The notes beneath the pieces were generated by a model. It was given only the letters and a program-made list of their open reading frames with translations, had not been told where the DNA came from and made no database searches. Source: Symbiodinium kawagutii (Eukaryota; Sar; Dinophyceae; Suessiales; Symbiodiniaceae). Taken from it: 64,000 nt of DNA. Location: positions 62,001 to 126,000 of the forward strand of contig VSDK01027780.1 in assembly GCA_009767595.1 (NCBI GenBank). The letters run 5' to 3'. This document shows positions 12,960 to 23,909 of the stretch, piece after piece. Both the position numbers and the translations under genes were made by a program. Numbering within the stretch: the first letter of the stretch is position 1; the number at the start of each line of letters is the position of its first letter.

Positions 12960-14425
12960 CTAACTAATATATATATATATATTGATGTTAATTAACTAAC
13001 TGTTGATGAACAACTAGTTGATATTATTGACTGTTGATGATCGTCGATTAACTGTTAGCTGATAACAGTTAGTAGATGATCATAGTAACTAACAGTTGCT
13101 GTTGTAATTAGTTACAGTAATTTGTTTTCAGAATTAGTACTATAATCACGTTAATGTTAATTAGTTATGATCACGGTTACAACTGTTATCAACCAACTGT
13201 TCATGATCATCAACCGTTAATGATCACAGTAACTGTGATCAACTATTCATTGAGGTTTACTATCATCATTAGTATTGACAAAAATCAGTAACTGATGTTA
13301 CATTTAACAACTCGCTATGACATTGATCCTAGTTGGAATGTTAATCGCACATTGAACTGATAATGATCGGAACAGCAGGGATGATTAACAACGGGAATGT
13401 GATCACTAACGCATTGAGGTTGAATGATCATGATGAAATAGGATCATAATGTAATAGTAATGATCACTAGTTTGAGGTTAGGATGATGTGATTCCTCTGA
13501 GGTTTCATGATCATAGTCAATCATCAGTCATGATTTAATTAATTATGATGCAATGATGATCACTTCAATGATATTATGCAATATATGTAGAATGATGGTT
13601 ACATGATAATAGTTAAATCAGGTTGTGCTTAACTCTGCTAGTATTTTAGTGGTGAAATCAGGTTGCGAACTGTTAACTGATGAAACCCCTGAGGGCTGGG
13701 GTGCACCTTCGAGGCTTGGTGGTTATTTATGGCTAAATGATAGTGAAATGATGGCAAATGGTGGGTAAATGATGGTCAAATGATGGTTAAATGATGGTTA
13801 AATGATGGTAAATGGTGGGTAAATGATGGCTAGTTGAAGGGTAATCATTGGTGAAATGATGGGTAAATGATGGATAGACTGATGATGACATGATGATGGT
13901 TCATAAGGTTGTCGGTTGGAGGATCATCGATGGGTGATGGGGGAACCGATGGCTGTTCAGAATTCACATGGTTCTCGTTTATGGCTTTGACTTTGGTGGT
14001 TTCGACATGTGATGATTTTATTCTGCCCATGGGTAAACCTTCAACTACCATGGTTCAATTTAGTTGATGGAATTCACCATGGTCATAGATGATGCTTCAT
14101 GAACTCAAAGGTTCACTTTCGTAGTCGTTTAACATTGTGGTTACCACATAGTTGTTCAGCATAGTTGATGGAGATTACCATGGCTGATGGTGGTCGGAAA
14201 TCCTTTGTAATCGTTCATCAATGGTTTGTAATCAACGGTGGATTGCCGCCAATAGGCGTAACAGGTTGTTAATGATGACATTGATAGTGGATTTATGGTT
14301 TCTAATCATGATGTAGAGCTGTTAAAGCTGCTTGAATGGCTGATATTTATATTTAATGGCTGAATGATGAGTATTTGTTACTTGATGTTTCATAATGGTT
14401 GAATGACGGTAAAGCAAGGGGTTTT
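12960..14425. other. No gene seen; strand-biased repeats
   Basis: TGATCA/GTTAATTA-rich sequence, then the 11-bp GATGG array and G/T-rich DNA. Confidence 0.6.
13730..13850. repeat. Imperfect 11-bp array TAAATGATGGT
   Basis: Repeated units with small indels, followed by a G/T-rich stretch. Confidence 0.7.
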
Positions 14426-14428
14426 CAT

Positions 14429-14511
14429 TAACCAACCAATAATGGTGGATAATAAACAACAAAACTAGAGGGAAAACAATGGAGGTACAGGGTTTTGACC
14501 CACAGCCACAT
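14429..14511. mobile_element. Element B, copy 2 (internally deleted)
   Basis: AACCAACCAATAATGG...AGGGTTTTGACCCACAGCCA; the left terminus is missing. Confidence 0.5.
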
Positions 14512-14990
14512 CTCATTATTATTCCATCAGTGAATCGTTCTTCAGCCAAATCACCCAAAACAGAGCAGAAAGCTGCGGAGGATGGGAAGTACGATGACAA
14601 GAAGAAGCTCTTCAAAGAGAAATCATGGAAAACAGCAGAGAAACCAGCTGCAAAGACAGGCACAACGAAGGCGAGCTCTTCATCAATTCACCCTCGGGTA
14701 CCTTGGCTTGCCTACATTTTCTGAAGGACGTCGCACCAGCTCCCGCAGCGGTCTGACTGCCTTCAGTATCTGAGATGTGCTTTGGCATCACATGTCGATC
14801 GGTGTGAGGGCCACCCCTAATGCCGCACCCTCGGCAGACTCCTCCACCGTGACGTCTTCTTCAAAAAGCGCATCTTCGCGACACAGCCGGCGTGCGGCCA
14901 CGATGGGCCGACGCATACGAACGATGTGGCAACGTGGGCGACCAGCATTTGTCGGACACGCCTCGCGGTATTGGGCGCTTCAGGCAACCA
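14479..14990 (+). CDS. Coding-like island, Lys/Glu-rich then Arg-rich
   Basis: First piece reads SAKSPKTEQKAAEDGKYDDK with a KKKLFKEKSWK helix; second piece (14800-14990) reads SRHSRRAATMGRRIRTMW or, in another frame, RIFATQPACGHDGPTHTND. Not recognised; immediately downstream of element B2. Confidence 0.25.
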
Positions 14991-15042
14991 ACTACAGATG
15001 CACCAACTATGGCTGTAATCAACGATCAATCAATTATAAATC

Positions 15043-15121
15043 AATTATAATCAATCAATCAATCAATCAATCAAGCAAGCAAGCAATCAATCAATCAATC
15101 AAACAATCAATCAATCAATTA
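15043..15121. repeat. (AATC)n tract
   Basis: Tandem AATC with AAGC variants. Confidence 0.85.
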
Positions 15122-15769
15122 TCAACCAATGTCACAAACAATACGTAGTCAACTATGGTTATACTCAACGTCTAAGCCCCAAGTAAAGTCAACTATCAAT
15201 CACTAACCATAACCATTGAAAACCACCAAGTATAGTAGAGTTGATCAACTTATGGTCATACTCAACTTCTGACCACCACTATCAACCACCACTATTAACT
15301 TAAGTGTAACTATGCTCAAGTATGGCACTATATGAACCAACTACAATCAATCAACAGACTACAATGAAGTACAGTCAACTTATAAGCCCCATGATGACCA
15401 ACTATAGCCCAATAGATGATTAACTATCGCTAATTAATCAATCCAATAGGATTAGTTTAATGATCAATCAACTTTAATGGTCATAGAAGTTGGTTAAATC
15501 AGTAACTTAAGGATCAACTCAACACACTACAGATTCGCCAACTATGGCTATAATCAACCATCAATCATCAAAGTCATCAACTATAGGTAGTCAACCATGA
15601 CTATACTCAACTTCTAACCCGACTATGGCTATACTCAACTTCTAAGCCTTGAGTATATTCAACTTAGAGGTAGGTTGGTTGAAGCTAGAGTTGATCAATA
15701 AGTTTCAACCAACCTCTTAGTTGATCAACTCCGGCTTCAACCAACCTCTTCAGCCCCATGATGGCCACC

Positions 15770-15890
15770 ATGGCGGCCATCCGCCACAAGGCCGCCGCTG
15801 GCCTCGCGGGGTGGCGCGGACGCGGGGGTTAAAGCCGCCACGAGCGCAGGCAGCGGTGTCACCGGTGGATGGTGGTGGATGGCTAGGGAC
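15770..15890 (+). CDS. Candidate exon, unknown
   Basis: G+C-rich stretch reading MMATMAAIRHKAAAGLAGWR. Its edges are unclear and it meets a stop in this frame (GGGTTAA). Confidence 0.22.
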
Positions 15891-17340
15891 TTAATCTACA
15901 TGGATAACCATGGTTAGGGATAACCATCTTTAATCCATGGTGGTTGACTTAATCCATGATAAGGATGGTTGACTACATGGATTAAGTTACCATGGATTCA
16001 ACATGACCAAGTGCTACAACAGCTCAGTATCGGCAAAGTGCAAAGTACCATGGATTAAACAATAGTTTTTGAGTCAAATAAAAGTTCCCATGCTCAAAAT
16101 TTGACCACATTGGAGTGATTATCTGATGGTTAATGGTAGTATCCACCAATGATATGATGGTTTTATGTTTTTATTAGCATAAATTATATGAAGATATGAT
16201 GCTTAATTATCCATGGTATTGAAACATTGAGGCACAGCTGGGGAGAGACCAAGTGATACCTCCCTGCGGCTACTTAGATCCTATCATTTAGATCACTGAC
16301 CAATTATCCAACCATTTTTCAACCGTTAAATTTAAGTCACTATCAATCAGCCTTATCCACCATGAACATCTATTAAATCAACCGCAAAACGAACCATTCA
16401 ATCATCTTTTAGTATCAATGAGAGCTTGAGTTGCTTGTCACCATGAAATCACTATCAAATCAGCTGAACATCCAACCACACACGACTATATCCAGGAACC
16501 AGTTTTGACACTGGGGAAATTTTGCTCAACGTTTCTTACAGTTGAATGATACGGACAGTTTAATGATGGTGTGAAAGTCATTCACCACCATTATGCCCGG
16601 TTTTAAGACTCATGTTAATTGTCAGCAACCCTTACAAATGCTATTCAATCATTTTTGGGACCTGACCAGGCTTAAGTAACTATCAACCACTCTTAAAACC
16701 AGTTCGTAAACAGTATAAAATAATCATGAACCACTTTGAACTATGGTGATAATCATCACAGACGACTATTGATTACGATGAAGAACCACAACGAGCAACC
16801 ACCAATGAGGAGTAATACCTCGTGGCTGTAAGTTGTTTTGTTGTTATTCTTGTGGTTTGGGGCTATGACTCAATGACGTTGGGCAATATATAGACTATGA
16901 ACTGATAGCCGCCATTAATCATTGTTCCGGGATTCGTTAGTAAAACTATGATTATGCAGTGACAATAACCATTGTTCTGGTATATGATTGATAAGGATTC
17001 TGAGTATTTTTGAGTAAGAACCCTTCAGTATCAATCGTTCATATCCTGACATTTGGTATAACTATTGCCATGCATGACCATAGATAAATCATATTATGCA
17101 GCCCTTGCATCAATCTTCTGGCCGCAAAACATACCAGGCATAGGATTTGGTTCAAACAAATCATTAAAGTGGTTTCTTTCCCATCATTTATGATGGTTTC
17201 CTGGTTTTCCAGACCAAAAAATGGTTGAACTTCAACCCCTCAACAGCTAAAAATAACCTTTATGATCATGTCAAATCATGTCACATGGCTCACATGCGGA
17301 CTCCAACATCACCCCCTCGGCGCCAATGACATCCCAAAGT
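15890..17340. other. No gene seen
   Basis: A+T-rich with AACCATC words; no exon with clear borders. Confidence 0.55.
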
Positions 17341-17344
17341 GCAG

Positions 17345-17430
17345 GCAGCTGCATCCCTCATCCTGGACGATGGCTGGGATGAACCCGAGATCGAGGCCCA
17401 GGGCAACAAAGCAAGCGCGTCGATCAGGAA
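17345..17430 (+). CDS. Candidate exon next to an assembly gap
   Basis: After GTGCAG the frame reads AAASLILDDGWDEPEIEAQG then NKASASIR and runs into the N-gap. It is acidic and coding-like and lies 1.5 kb upstream of the cold-shock-like exon on the same strand. I could not join it in phase to the next exon. Function unknown. Confidence 0.35.
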
Positions 17431-17445
17431 NNNNNNNNNNNNNNN
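17431..17445. other. Assembly gap (15 N)
   Basis: Run of fifteen undetermined bases at the edge of the candidate exon 17345-17430. Confidence 0.99.
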
Positions 17446-17500
17446 GAATGCCGTGGTGCTTAGGTGTGATGGTTAGGCTGTTGGTTTGGAATGAGCGAGG

Positions 17501-17568
17501 CCAGGAGCCAGGGATATCCAGTGCAGGCCGCCCTTTAAAGGGGAAGCCAAGGAGCTTCCAGCAGGGTT
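17501..17568. repeat. Element D, copy 1
   Basis: CCAGGAGCCAGGGATATCC...CCCTTTAAAGGGG...AAGGAGCTTCCAGCAGG. It shares the CCCTTTAAAGGG palindrome and GCTAAGGAGC flank with copies at 50.0 and 63.8 kb. Confidence 0.5.
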
Positions 17569-17623
17569 CGTTCACCAAATTCTAGTAGGGTGATGGTTAG
17601 GACTGCTAGGGGGTTATCACCAC

Positions 17624-17684
17624 TAGCAACAGCAACAGCAACAGCAACAACAGCAACCGCAATGACAACGACAACAAGAACAAG

Positions 17685-17762
<78 letters not shown>
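17624..17762. repeat. CAA/CAG/ACA trinucleotide tract
   Basis: AACAGC/AACAAC repeats. It lies in non-conserved sequence and is not evidence for a polyglutamine protein. Confidence 0.85.
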
Positions 17763-17769
17763 TGTTAGG

Positions 17770-18900
17770 ATAGTTTGGATGTTTAGTCTACTTGGCAGGC
17801 ATGATGATGGTTGGGAATGTTCTTGTGGTGGCTGTTAGGTGTTGGGGTTTGGAAATCATAGTGGCAAAGACTTGTTAATGGTAAAGTTGTTAGGTACAAA
17901 TGATTGTTGAGAAATCTTAACCATGAATGGCTAGCTGACCATGATTCTTAACCGCCAGGAATATTAAAGATGGTAGGGTATGGAAAGTCACAATGATGAT
18001 TGATCCGTGGAATCAGGATTGTCCTTGCACGATTACTAGATGATAGCACGGAACATTTGCTGCAAGTGATCCTATCTCCTAAGTGTTACTTGAAGATCTC
18101 GAAAAAAATCCGAAAATTCTGAGTTTTGAATGATTTAAACAAAACATGTTGTGCTCATGTTTTTGAATGATTACATGTGTTTGTTCAATCTGTTTTTTTA
18201 TCATTCAAATCATGCCCAAACTCCGAAACTTCGCCAGCATCAGGAACCTGGTGTTCATTCCCTGACATGGTGAGTCGCCTTGGAAATCAACAGTCCTTGC
18301 TGGTTTGCGGCCCCGTAAAAGCAACTGCTGGTCCCAGATGAACATGGGATGAATGACGCTTCTAGTTGCACCACCAAGATGAGCAAGCTAAGTGGAAGAT
18401 CCTTGTGGAATGATATTGCTCATAATGATCATTCTTTTGATTGCTGATGATGATGATGATGATGATGATGATCATGATGATGTCGGACATCTTGCTGAAG
18501 TGGATGATCTTGGTTTCCCGGCTCATTGATTACCCCCAGGGATGGTTAGGGGTCCTACTATACAATTGATGATCATTTCGGGATGGTTAGGGACATGCCC
18601 CACATTTTACAAAGATGGCAGACTGAACCCGCCAAGCATCGGCTCAGAATAGCTTGGGGAGCACCCAAATCGATGGTTGAAGGATGCCATTTCTCGAGCT
18701 TTCTTTGAGACGGATGAATGGGCCAAGGGTTGAAGCTCGGTTTGAAGCAGGGCAACAAGTCCTAACCTTGGAGTTCTGACACCAATCAAGTCAGTACTAT
18801 GGAAAAAATGAGCAAATCTTGCAAGACAATAACGGATCTTCCCCCTGATTTCCCGCAAACTAGTCATGTGAATTTTCAACTTACATTCTCCAGGAGGGAG
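17770..18900. other. No supported exon
   Basis: Probable intron sequence upstream of the cold-shock-like exon. A 100-codon minus-strand frame at 18607-18909 has no recognisable homology. Confidence 0.5.
18443..18476. repeat. (GAT)n tract
   Basis: About ten GAT units. Confidence 0.85.
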
Positions 18901-18936
18901 GAATAACATCCCACCTTTTGGGGAAACATCTCCGAG

Positions 18937-19186
18937 CTTTCCGGATGTGATGACATCACTCGAGATTTCTACCTCGCATCGCCAAAGTGCGATGCCAGCG
19001 CCATGAAGGGCACTGTGTGCCAGCTAAACTACTACGGTGGCGGTTGCCTGCGCTCGGTGCATCCCGGTCCCGATGGATCCAGCCGCGAAGTCGCGTGGCC
19101 GTTTGCCACGGCTCTGCAGGGGCTCAAGGTGGGAGATGCCGTGACTTTTACAGTGACAGAGGGTGGGCAAGCAGTCGATCTGCGAG
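18937..19186 (+). CDS. Exon with cold-shock-like OB segment
   Basis: The open frame reads LSGCDDITRDFYLASPKC, then MKGTVCQLNYYGGG and later ALQGLKVGDAVTFTVTEGG with QAVDLR. The layout GxVxxLNxxxGGG...LxxLxxGDxVxFxVxxGxQAxxLR is that of cold-shock domains, though the aromatic RNP motifs are poorly kept. A GA donor follows at 19187. The 5' edge is uncertain: the frame is open from 18907, and 18937 is the first AG-bounded choice. Confidence 0.55.
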
Positions 19187-22100
19187 GAGCTTGGGGAATG
19201 GTTGATTGTCATAGTTGATCAATAAGCTGGGTCGGGTGGATGGGTCTATGATAAGCGTAGCATGGTGTAATGATGCCTGTAGTCACATATAGCAAATGCA
19301 TTTACTCATTGGAGTCATGTATAGCCCTGATGTCACCTTCAGCATCAGCTCGCAAACAATTGTTTAATGGTCAAATTTGTCAACCTATGAGCTATGATAA
19401 TCATTGTTCAACAATGGGTTCTCAATTCTCAGCGATGGCTTTTGAAGCCAAGTGTTTCACTAGATTTGCTGCCGTGCGCGCCCCTGATCAGTCGCAACCA
19501 GTGGGCCTTCAGAAGGAGAAGCTGTACAACTTCAAGGCTTGGGTCGTCGAAATTGGGTACCAAGCAGCATGAGTTCAACCTTGATTCCAATGGGCCCCCA
19601 CAAACCAGGTAGGGTCACAAGCTTTTATTGCAAGCAAAGATCAGCCATTGGTTTTGATCGAAAAGGAATCACAATTGATGAACTTGTACTCATGCTGATC
19701 TGGCTGGTGGTTTCAAGCATGTTTGATTTTCCCTAGTAGTCTCAAACGGTTGATTGCTTGACTAATATTTTTCATAGCTGGTTCAACCACCAACCAGTTG
19801 TTTATTTGTGATAGTCTGATGGACCAATGGTCCGCTGTTTTGTTTGGAATGATGGCGTTTTACCCTTAGAACCATGATGAATGGATAAGAGAAGATGGCG
19901 CATAGGCCTGCCATTTACACAGTACATGATCCTAGTACGCTTGCGGGCCCGACATAGGTAGATTCCTGGGACCTTGGCCTGGATTTGGCTAGACTTGATC
20001 CAGCCATTTGTTTGAACATGAGCCCGTTCAGGAGCAGTTGTTTCGAATGGTTTTGTTTTTCAGGTTGATCCAAACTTTGGAAGAACCCCCAAGCTGTACA
20101 CCCCTGAAGTTTAACCGGTGACCCACAAGGAGCCACAAAGAAATTGAGGGATCGTTTTCCTTTATGGCTCTTCCATTGAGGCACATTATGCAACAACAGG
20201 CTTGCAAGCCACAATTTAACAAGCAAGTGTTTCATTCAAAGCCACATCGTTAACAATGGCTGTGAAAGCCAAGTGTTTCATTCACTTCATTCACCACATC
20301 CTTGAACACCTTAGTTGTGCAGCGTGGGCCCCTGTTCAGTCACACCCAGTGAGCGGAAAAGAGATCCAGAGCCTCCTGCAACGACTACTCCGCGGACAGA
20401 TGGAGAAGCTGCGAAGCTCAAAGGCTTGGGTGAGGGTCGAAACGGACATTTGGAGAACCAAGTTGCAAGCCCACTGAATGGAACCAATTGATCCCGTTGT
20501 TGGTTCAAGTTTAGGTGCTTGTGACTAGCCAGTTTTTGTGATGATAGGTGTGACTTTGCTCAAGTGCTGGTGTTTCGAAATCATAATGTATCAAACTGTT
20601 CGTGGAGGCTACTCTCATGTTTGAAATCCTGCTGTGCAGCTTGGGCCAGCCCTGATCAGTACGAGCTGATGAGCCAAAGATTCCGCTCAAAAGTGGTCTG
20701 GAACCAATAGCTGCGCAGCGCAAACTGCAGCGGAACACGACCCGCTTCCACAACGCGAACCTAGAAGAACAGCTAGAGATGCTGCAGAGAGCTGAAGAAA
20801 GGCTGAAACTTGTTGGAATTTTGGTTGTCACTTTTCCCGGTCTTGACTAAACTGGTGGTCAACCATTTTAAGGTGGGTTTCAACCCAAAGATTCTTCACT
20901 GGAGATCTATAATCTGGCGAAAAACTTTTCATACTTCTACATTGCTTTCAACCGAGCAAAATTGATTAAGTTTCCGGATAAACTGTTGCCAATGGATCCG
21001 CCACTTGCCCCAGGAACGCCGAGAAAGCTGCAGATGAAATGAATGGCACAGCCCTGTGTCGACTGGTGAACAAACTAGCAGGATTCTTGCACGGGCCCGG
21101 AGACACCATCGTAGCTGCTAGCGGCAGTGGAGATGCTTGCGCTGTGGCTGGATCCAGAAATGCTGGCTTGCAGCAGAAAGTGAGGAAGTTGCTGATCGAT
21201 TGCTTGGAGCTCCTGGATATCACCGACAGCACAACAAAGGAATTGGTGGATACCTCACTGCAGCACATTGCCCAGCTGGTGATGTTGAAAAAGCTGAACC
21301 AGAACCAACCTGCTGAAGAAGATCATCCATCACGTCGCCTCACGAGGAAGCGCTCGTTGGCAGTAGACCAATGGCAGGCGTTGGCAGCCTTAGTCGGCGC
21401 TCATCAGGATGATGCTTTATGTCAGGCTCCTTCAGATACCGTTCGTGCTAAAGCTTCGAACGGCAAGGACAAAGCGAGCTCAGAGGGTGGACGTTATCAA
21501 CCAAATACCAAAGTGAGGAAGTTGCCATCAGTTTCTCGCTTGTTTCAGACACCATTTTTGTTTTCGCGTGCTATTTCGGAGATGTTTTATCGATGATGGC
21601 GTCAGTGCAAAAGCCATGAGAAGTTGTCCTTGGGCTGGATGTTAACCAAATCTGAGCATGCCTGGGCTGGGTGTCAACCAGAGTTGCCAAATTTATGAAC
21701 GCACATCAACACTCACACACACACAAACACACACAAACACACACACGCACACACACACACATGTACACAAGCACATACTGCAGCTTTGTCAAAGACACCA
21801 GAGCAGGTCAGCGAAGACAGCCTGAACGACGTCACCTTGAAGTGCAAAGAATGCCCTCAGATTCTGATGAGCAGTTGGTTTTGGTGCCACCCCAAGCGCG
21901 AAACCATGCATGTTTTGGTGCCCTGTCACGGCCATTCAGCTTGCGGACGGAAGATGGGAACGACGTGCCCATGGCTTCCCATTGATGGTCGCCCACACAA
22001 GCCGGACTTCTTTGAAAAACTCGACTTTTGCATGCACAAATGTATAAGAGCCCAGTGCGTTGCATGTGGAGGGAGCAGGATTTGCGAGCATAAGAAGCGA

Positions 22101-22199
22101 TTTGTAAACTGCAAGATCTGCAAAGGTCAGAGACAAGCTGCACGAGCGAACCACGCAGCAGAAAAGGGCCGATCAGCAAGTCATAGAAGGGTAGTCTAG
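18937..22199 (+). CDS. Cold-shock-like / coiled-coil / Cys-rich protein gene (3' part)
   Basis: Six exons join in frame with GA, GC, GC, GC and GC donors. The product reads as a cold-shock-like OB segment (MKGTVCQLNYYGGG...LKVGDAVTFTVTEGGQAVDLR), a charged linker from short repeated exons (SEGEAVQLQ and TDGEAAKLK), a coiled coil (NLEEQLEMLQRAEER), a helical region and a C-terminal Cys/His-rich segment ending at TAG 22197. A nucleic-acid-binding role is plausible from the OB-like part and the putative zinc knuckles, but this is inference. The 5' start was not found; an exon at 17345-17430 may belong to it. The ALDH gene lies downstream on the same strand, as is common in dinoflagellate gene clusters. 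Confidence 0.6.
19492..19536 (+). CDS. Short linker exon, copy 1
   Basis: It follows CCCTGATCAG, reads ATSGPSEGEAVQLQ and has a GC donor. It is related to the exon at 20340-20423; both end in (S/T)(E/D)GEAxxLx and share flanking intron sequence. Confidence 0.55.
19701..19796. mobile_element. Element C, copy 4
   Basis: TGGCTGGTGGTTTC...CAACCACCAACCA with TTTTCCCTAGTAGTCT and GACTAATATTTTTCATAG. It sits in an intron of the cold-shock-like gene. Confidence 0.65.
20340..20423 (+). CDS. Short linker exon, copy 2
   Basis: It follows CCCTGTTCAG, reads TPSERKRDPEPPATTTPRTD then GEAAKLK and has a GC donor. It is Pro/Thr/charged-rich and probably disordered. It joins in phase to the exons on both sides. 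Confidence 0.55.
20660..20801 (+). CDS. Coiled-coil exon
   Basis: It follows CCCTGATCAG and reads RADEPKIPLKSGLEPIAAQR and on to NLEEQLEMLQRAEER, a heptad-like charged helix. The GC donor leaves phase 2, completed by the first base of the next exon. The 46 whole codons contain no stop in this phase. Confidence 0.6.
21014..21473 (+). CDS. Large helical exon
   Basis: It follows GCCCCAG and reads NAEKAADEMNGTALCRLVNK, then a helix-rich stretch (KVRKLLIDCLELLDITDST, HIAQLVMLKKLNQ) and a basic tail. I place the end at a GC donor after NGKDK because it joins in phase 0 to the Cys-rich last exon. The open frame itself continues to 21596. No known domain recognised. Confidence 0.65.
21705..21769. 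repeat. CA-rich microsatellite
   Basis: CACACA/AACACAC repeat in the last intron of the cold-shock-like gene, about 40 bp before the acceptor. Confidence 0.85.
21807..22199 (+). CDS. Terminal exon, Cys/His-rich C-terminus
   Basis: It begins VSEDSLNDVTLKCKECPQ after AGAGCAG and ends at TAG. It holds CKEC, WFWCHPK, PCHGHSACGRK and a final CVACGGSRICEHKKR with CKICKG. The last part fits a CxxCGGxxICxH...CxxC pattern frequent in algal zinc-knuckle proteins. Family assignment is uncertain. Intron sequence just upstream carries the CA repeat. Confidence 0.68.
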   Translation, partial: VSEDSLNDVTLKCKECPQILMSSWFWCHPKRETMHVLVPCHGHSACGRKMGTTCPWLPIDGRPHKPDFFEKLDFCMHKCIRAQCVACGGSRICEHKKRFVNCKICKGQRQAARANHAAEKGRSASHRRVV

Positions 22200-23827
22200 T
22201 TGTGTTCCACAATGAAGGAATTGGCTAGAATTACATGGCTGACAATTGTCAGCCCCAGGGAATTTTCATTGCTGGCAGTAGCAGAGTTTCCCATAACATA
22301 ATTGGTGGTTGTGCTGTGTAGGAAACTGATGAGACATGCAGGACTTCCCCTGGGCTCAGTGTCGGGCCATGAATACTGGTGTACCTTTGCAAAGCCATCC
22401 TGGAATAATGAAAAGACATGTGTCGCAGGGCATCAATTGCAACCACAATGTATGCTGGTGCATCTAAAGCAATGTGGTTGGTTGACAAGTTTTGTAAGAG
22501 GTAGATGATTGATGATAGTCGTTGTCAGAATGCCCACAAGGATGGCGGTAACCAGCAAATAACACCCAGCTGTAGGTGAGCGTTTGAGATTGCACCAGCT
22601 AATCATTACCATTGATTGTTGACCAGTGACTCTTTCTCCAGCTATATCCATATCAACCCATGATTGGCTTGTTCATTTCCTGTTGCTATCCAGCGACTAT
22701 TACTTTTCGGAAGGAACACATGATGACTGATCACCCTGCATTGTTGGCATGCAATCAGGTTCCAGAGTGGGGTAGAGCCTAATACCAATTGTATAGTAGG
22801 CTAATATAGGTAGGCTAGTGCCTTTCATGAACCATCTAGCTAACCATTACGCAACCATCAACTAGCATCAGTCAACCACTCATACCAATCACTTGGCTAT
22901 GTGTTTGAAGATCGGAATCATGGGTGTGTTGCCCTATTCCCCGCTACAGCCAGGCTTGCAATTGAAGTTGTTTGAGATGTGAGACCCACAACGGTTGATA
23001 TCCTTCACCTCTGCAGCCAGTGGTTGTTTCAGAGCGGGAACTTTGTGGGATGACCTTACTGATGTGGATGTTCCACTTTTGATCGGTGCCATTTGTTTCA
23101 GATTTTTCGTTGTTGATCATCTTACACCTGGTCTCTTGTCATGGTTCTACCCGTTTCAGATTCTAGCTCTTGATCATTTTACTGTCAATTCTTGTTATGG
23201 TCCGCGATTACTTTGGGCTTGAGTATCAATGCACAAAAAAAAGGTTGATAGTTGCAGTACAATGATTGAACGGTCGTCAGAGGTTGTTAGTTTTGCCTCG
23301 ATTGATGCTTGAGTATGACTTTTGATCGTCCAGGATGGTTGATGAACAATGGTTTCTAATCTTGTTTTTCAATATGGCGTTTTTTCTAATAAACCCACCA
23401 TTTTGGGGGTTCCCTGTTTTGAGAAAACACCATTGGTTTATGCCATAATTTTGTTGGTCAGTATCCCCTATAAACCATTACGAACTCCCTATTATAAACA
23501 ACTTTTAATGGTTGCGGGTTCCATTATGGCTTATAGTATCACTCTTTCTGTAACCCATTGTTTAAGGCTCACTGCTAGGGACTACTCATCCACCAATGTC
23601 GTCTCCTCACGGTCACGGTGATTTTTCCACTTGAAAAGAACGCAACATGTTTTGCTTGGATGTGCAGCTAGGGTTGCAACTGGTGTATAACATGGTTCTA
23701 GTTAAAACCCCTAGAAGGTAGCTTATAACCCCTGGGTATATGCAGCGGGGCATGTCCATGGTTGTAAACCCTATTAAGGTAGCCGATCTAACCCCTCTAT
23801 CCGCGAAAAGTTACCGGTGACTTGGGG
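22200..23827. other. Spacer between the two + strand genes
   Basis: About 1.6 kb after the stop of the Cys-rich gene and before ALDH exon 1. It carries an internally deleted A element. No AATAAA-type signal is expected in dinoflagellates and none was used. Confidence 0.5.
23375..23432. mobile_element. Element A, copy 6 (internally deleted)
   Basis: The right half CCACCATTTTGGGGG...GAGAAAACACCA is clear. The left half is shortened. Confidence 0.5.
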
Positions 23828-23909
23828 ATGCACCTCATCGAACATCGAACGCAGGAGAACGTGCCCCTGAGCAAGAAAGCTCCGCTTCTCATCGATGGCT
23901 TCTTGGACT
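23828..23909 (+). CDS. ALDH exon 1 (candidate first exon)
   Basis: The frame reads MHLIEHRTQENVPLSKK and then APLLIDGFLD, resembling the N-terminal LxIDGxFVD strand of ALDHs. It ends before a GC donor (23910-23911). The 1,138-bp intron that follows holds repeat elements C5, A7, B3 and A8. The upstream limit is uncertain; the frame stays open back to about 23795. Confidence 0.55.

Noticed and set aside
17262-17585. Frames that cross the run of N
   Set aside because: Open only because undetermined bases cannot form stops.
17590-17838. Thr/Ala-rich open frame
   Set aside because: Product of the CAA/ACA repeat next to the N-gap.
18607-18909. 100-codon minus-strand frame
   Set aside because: No recognisable domain, and the neighbouring gene runs on the + strand; could still be real.
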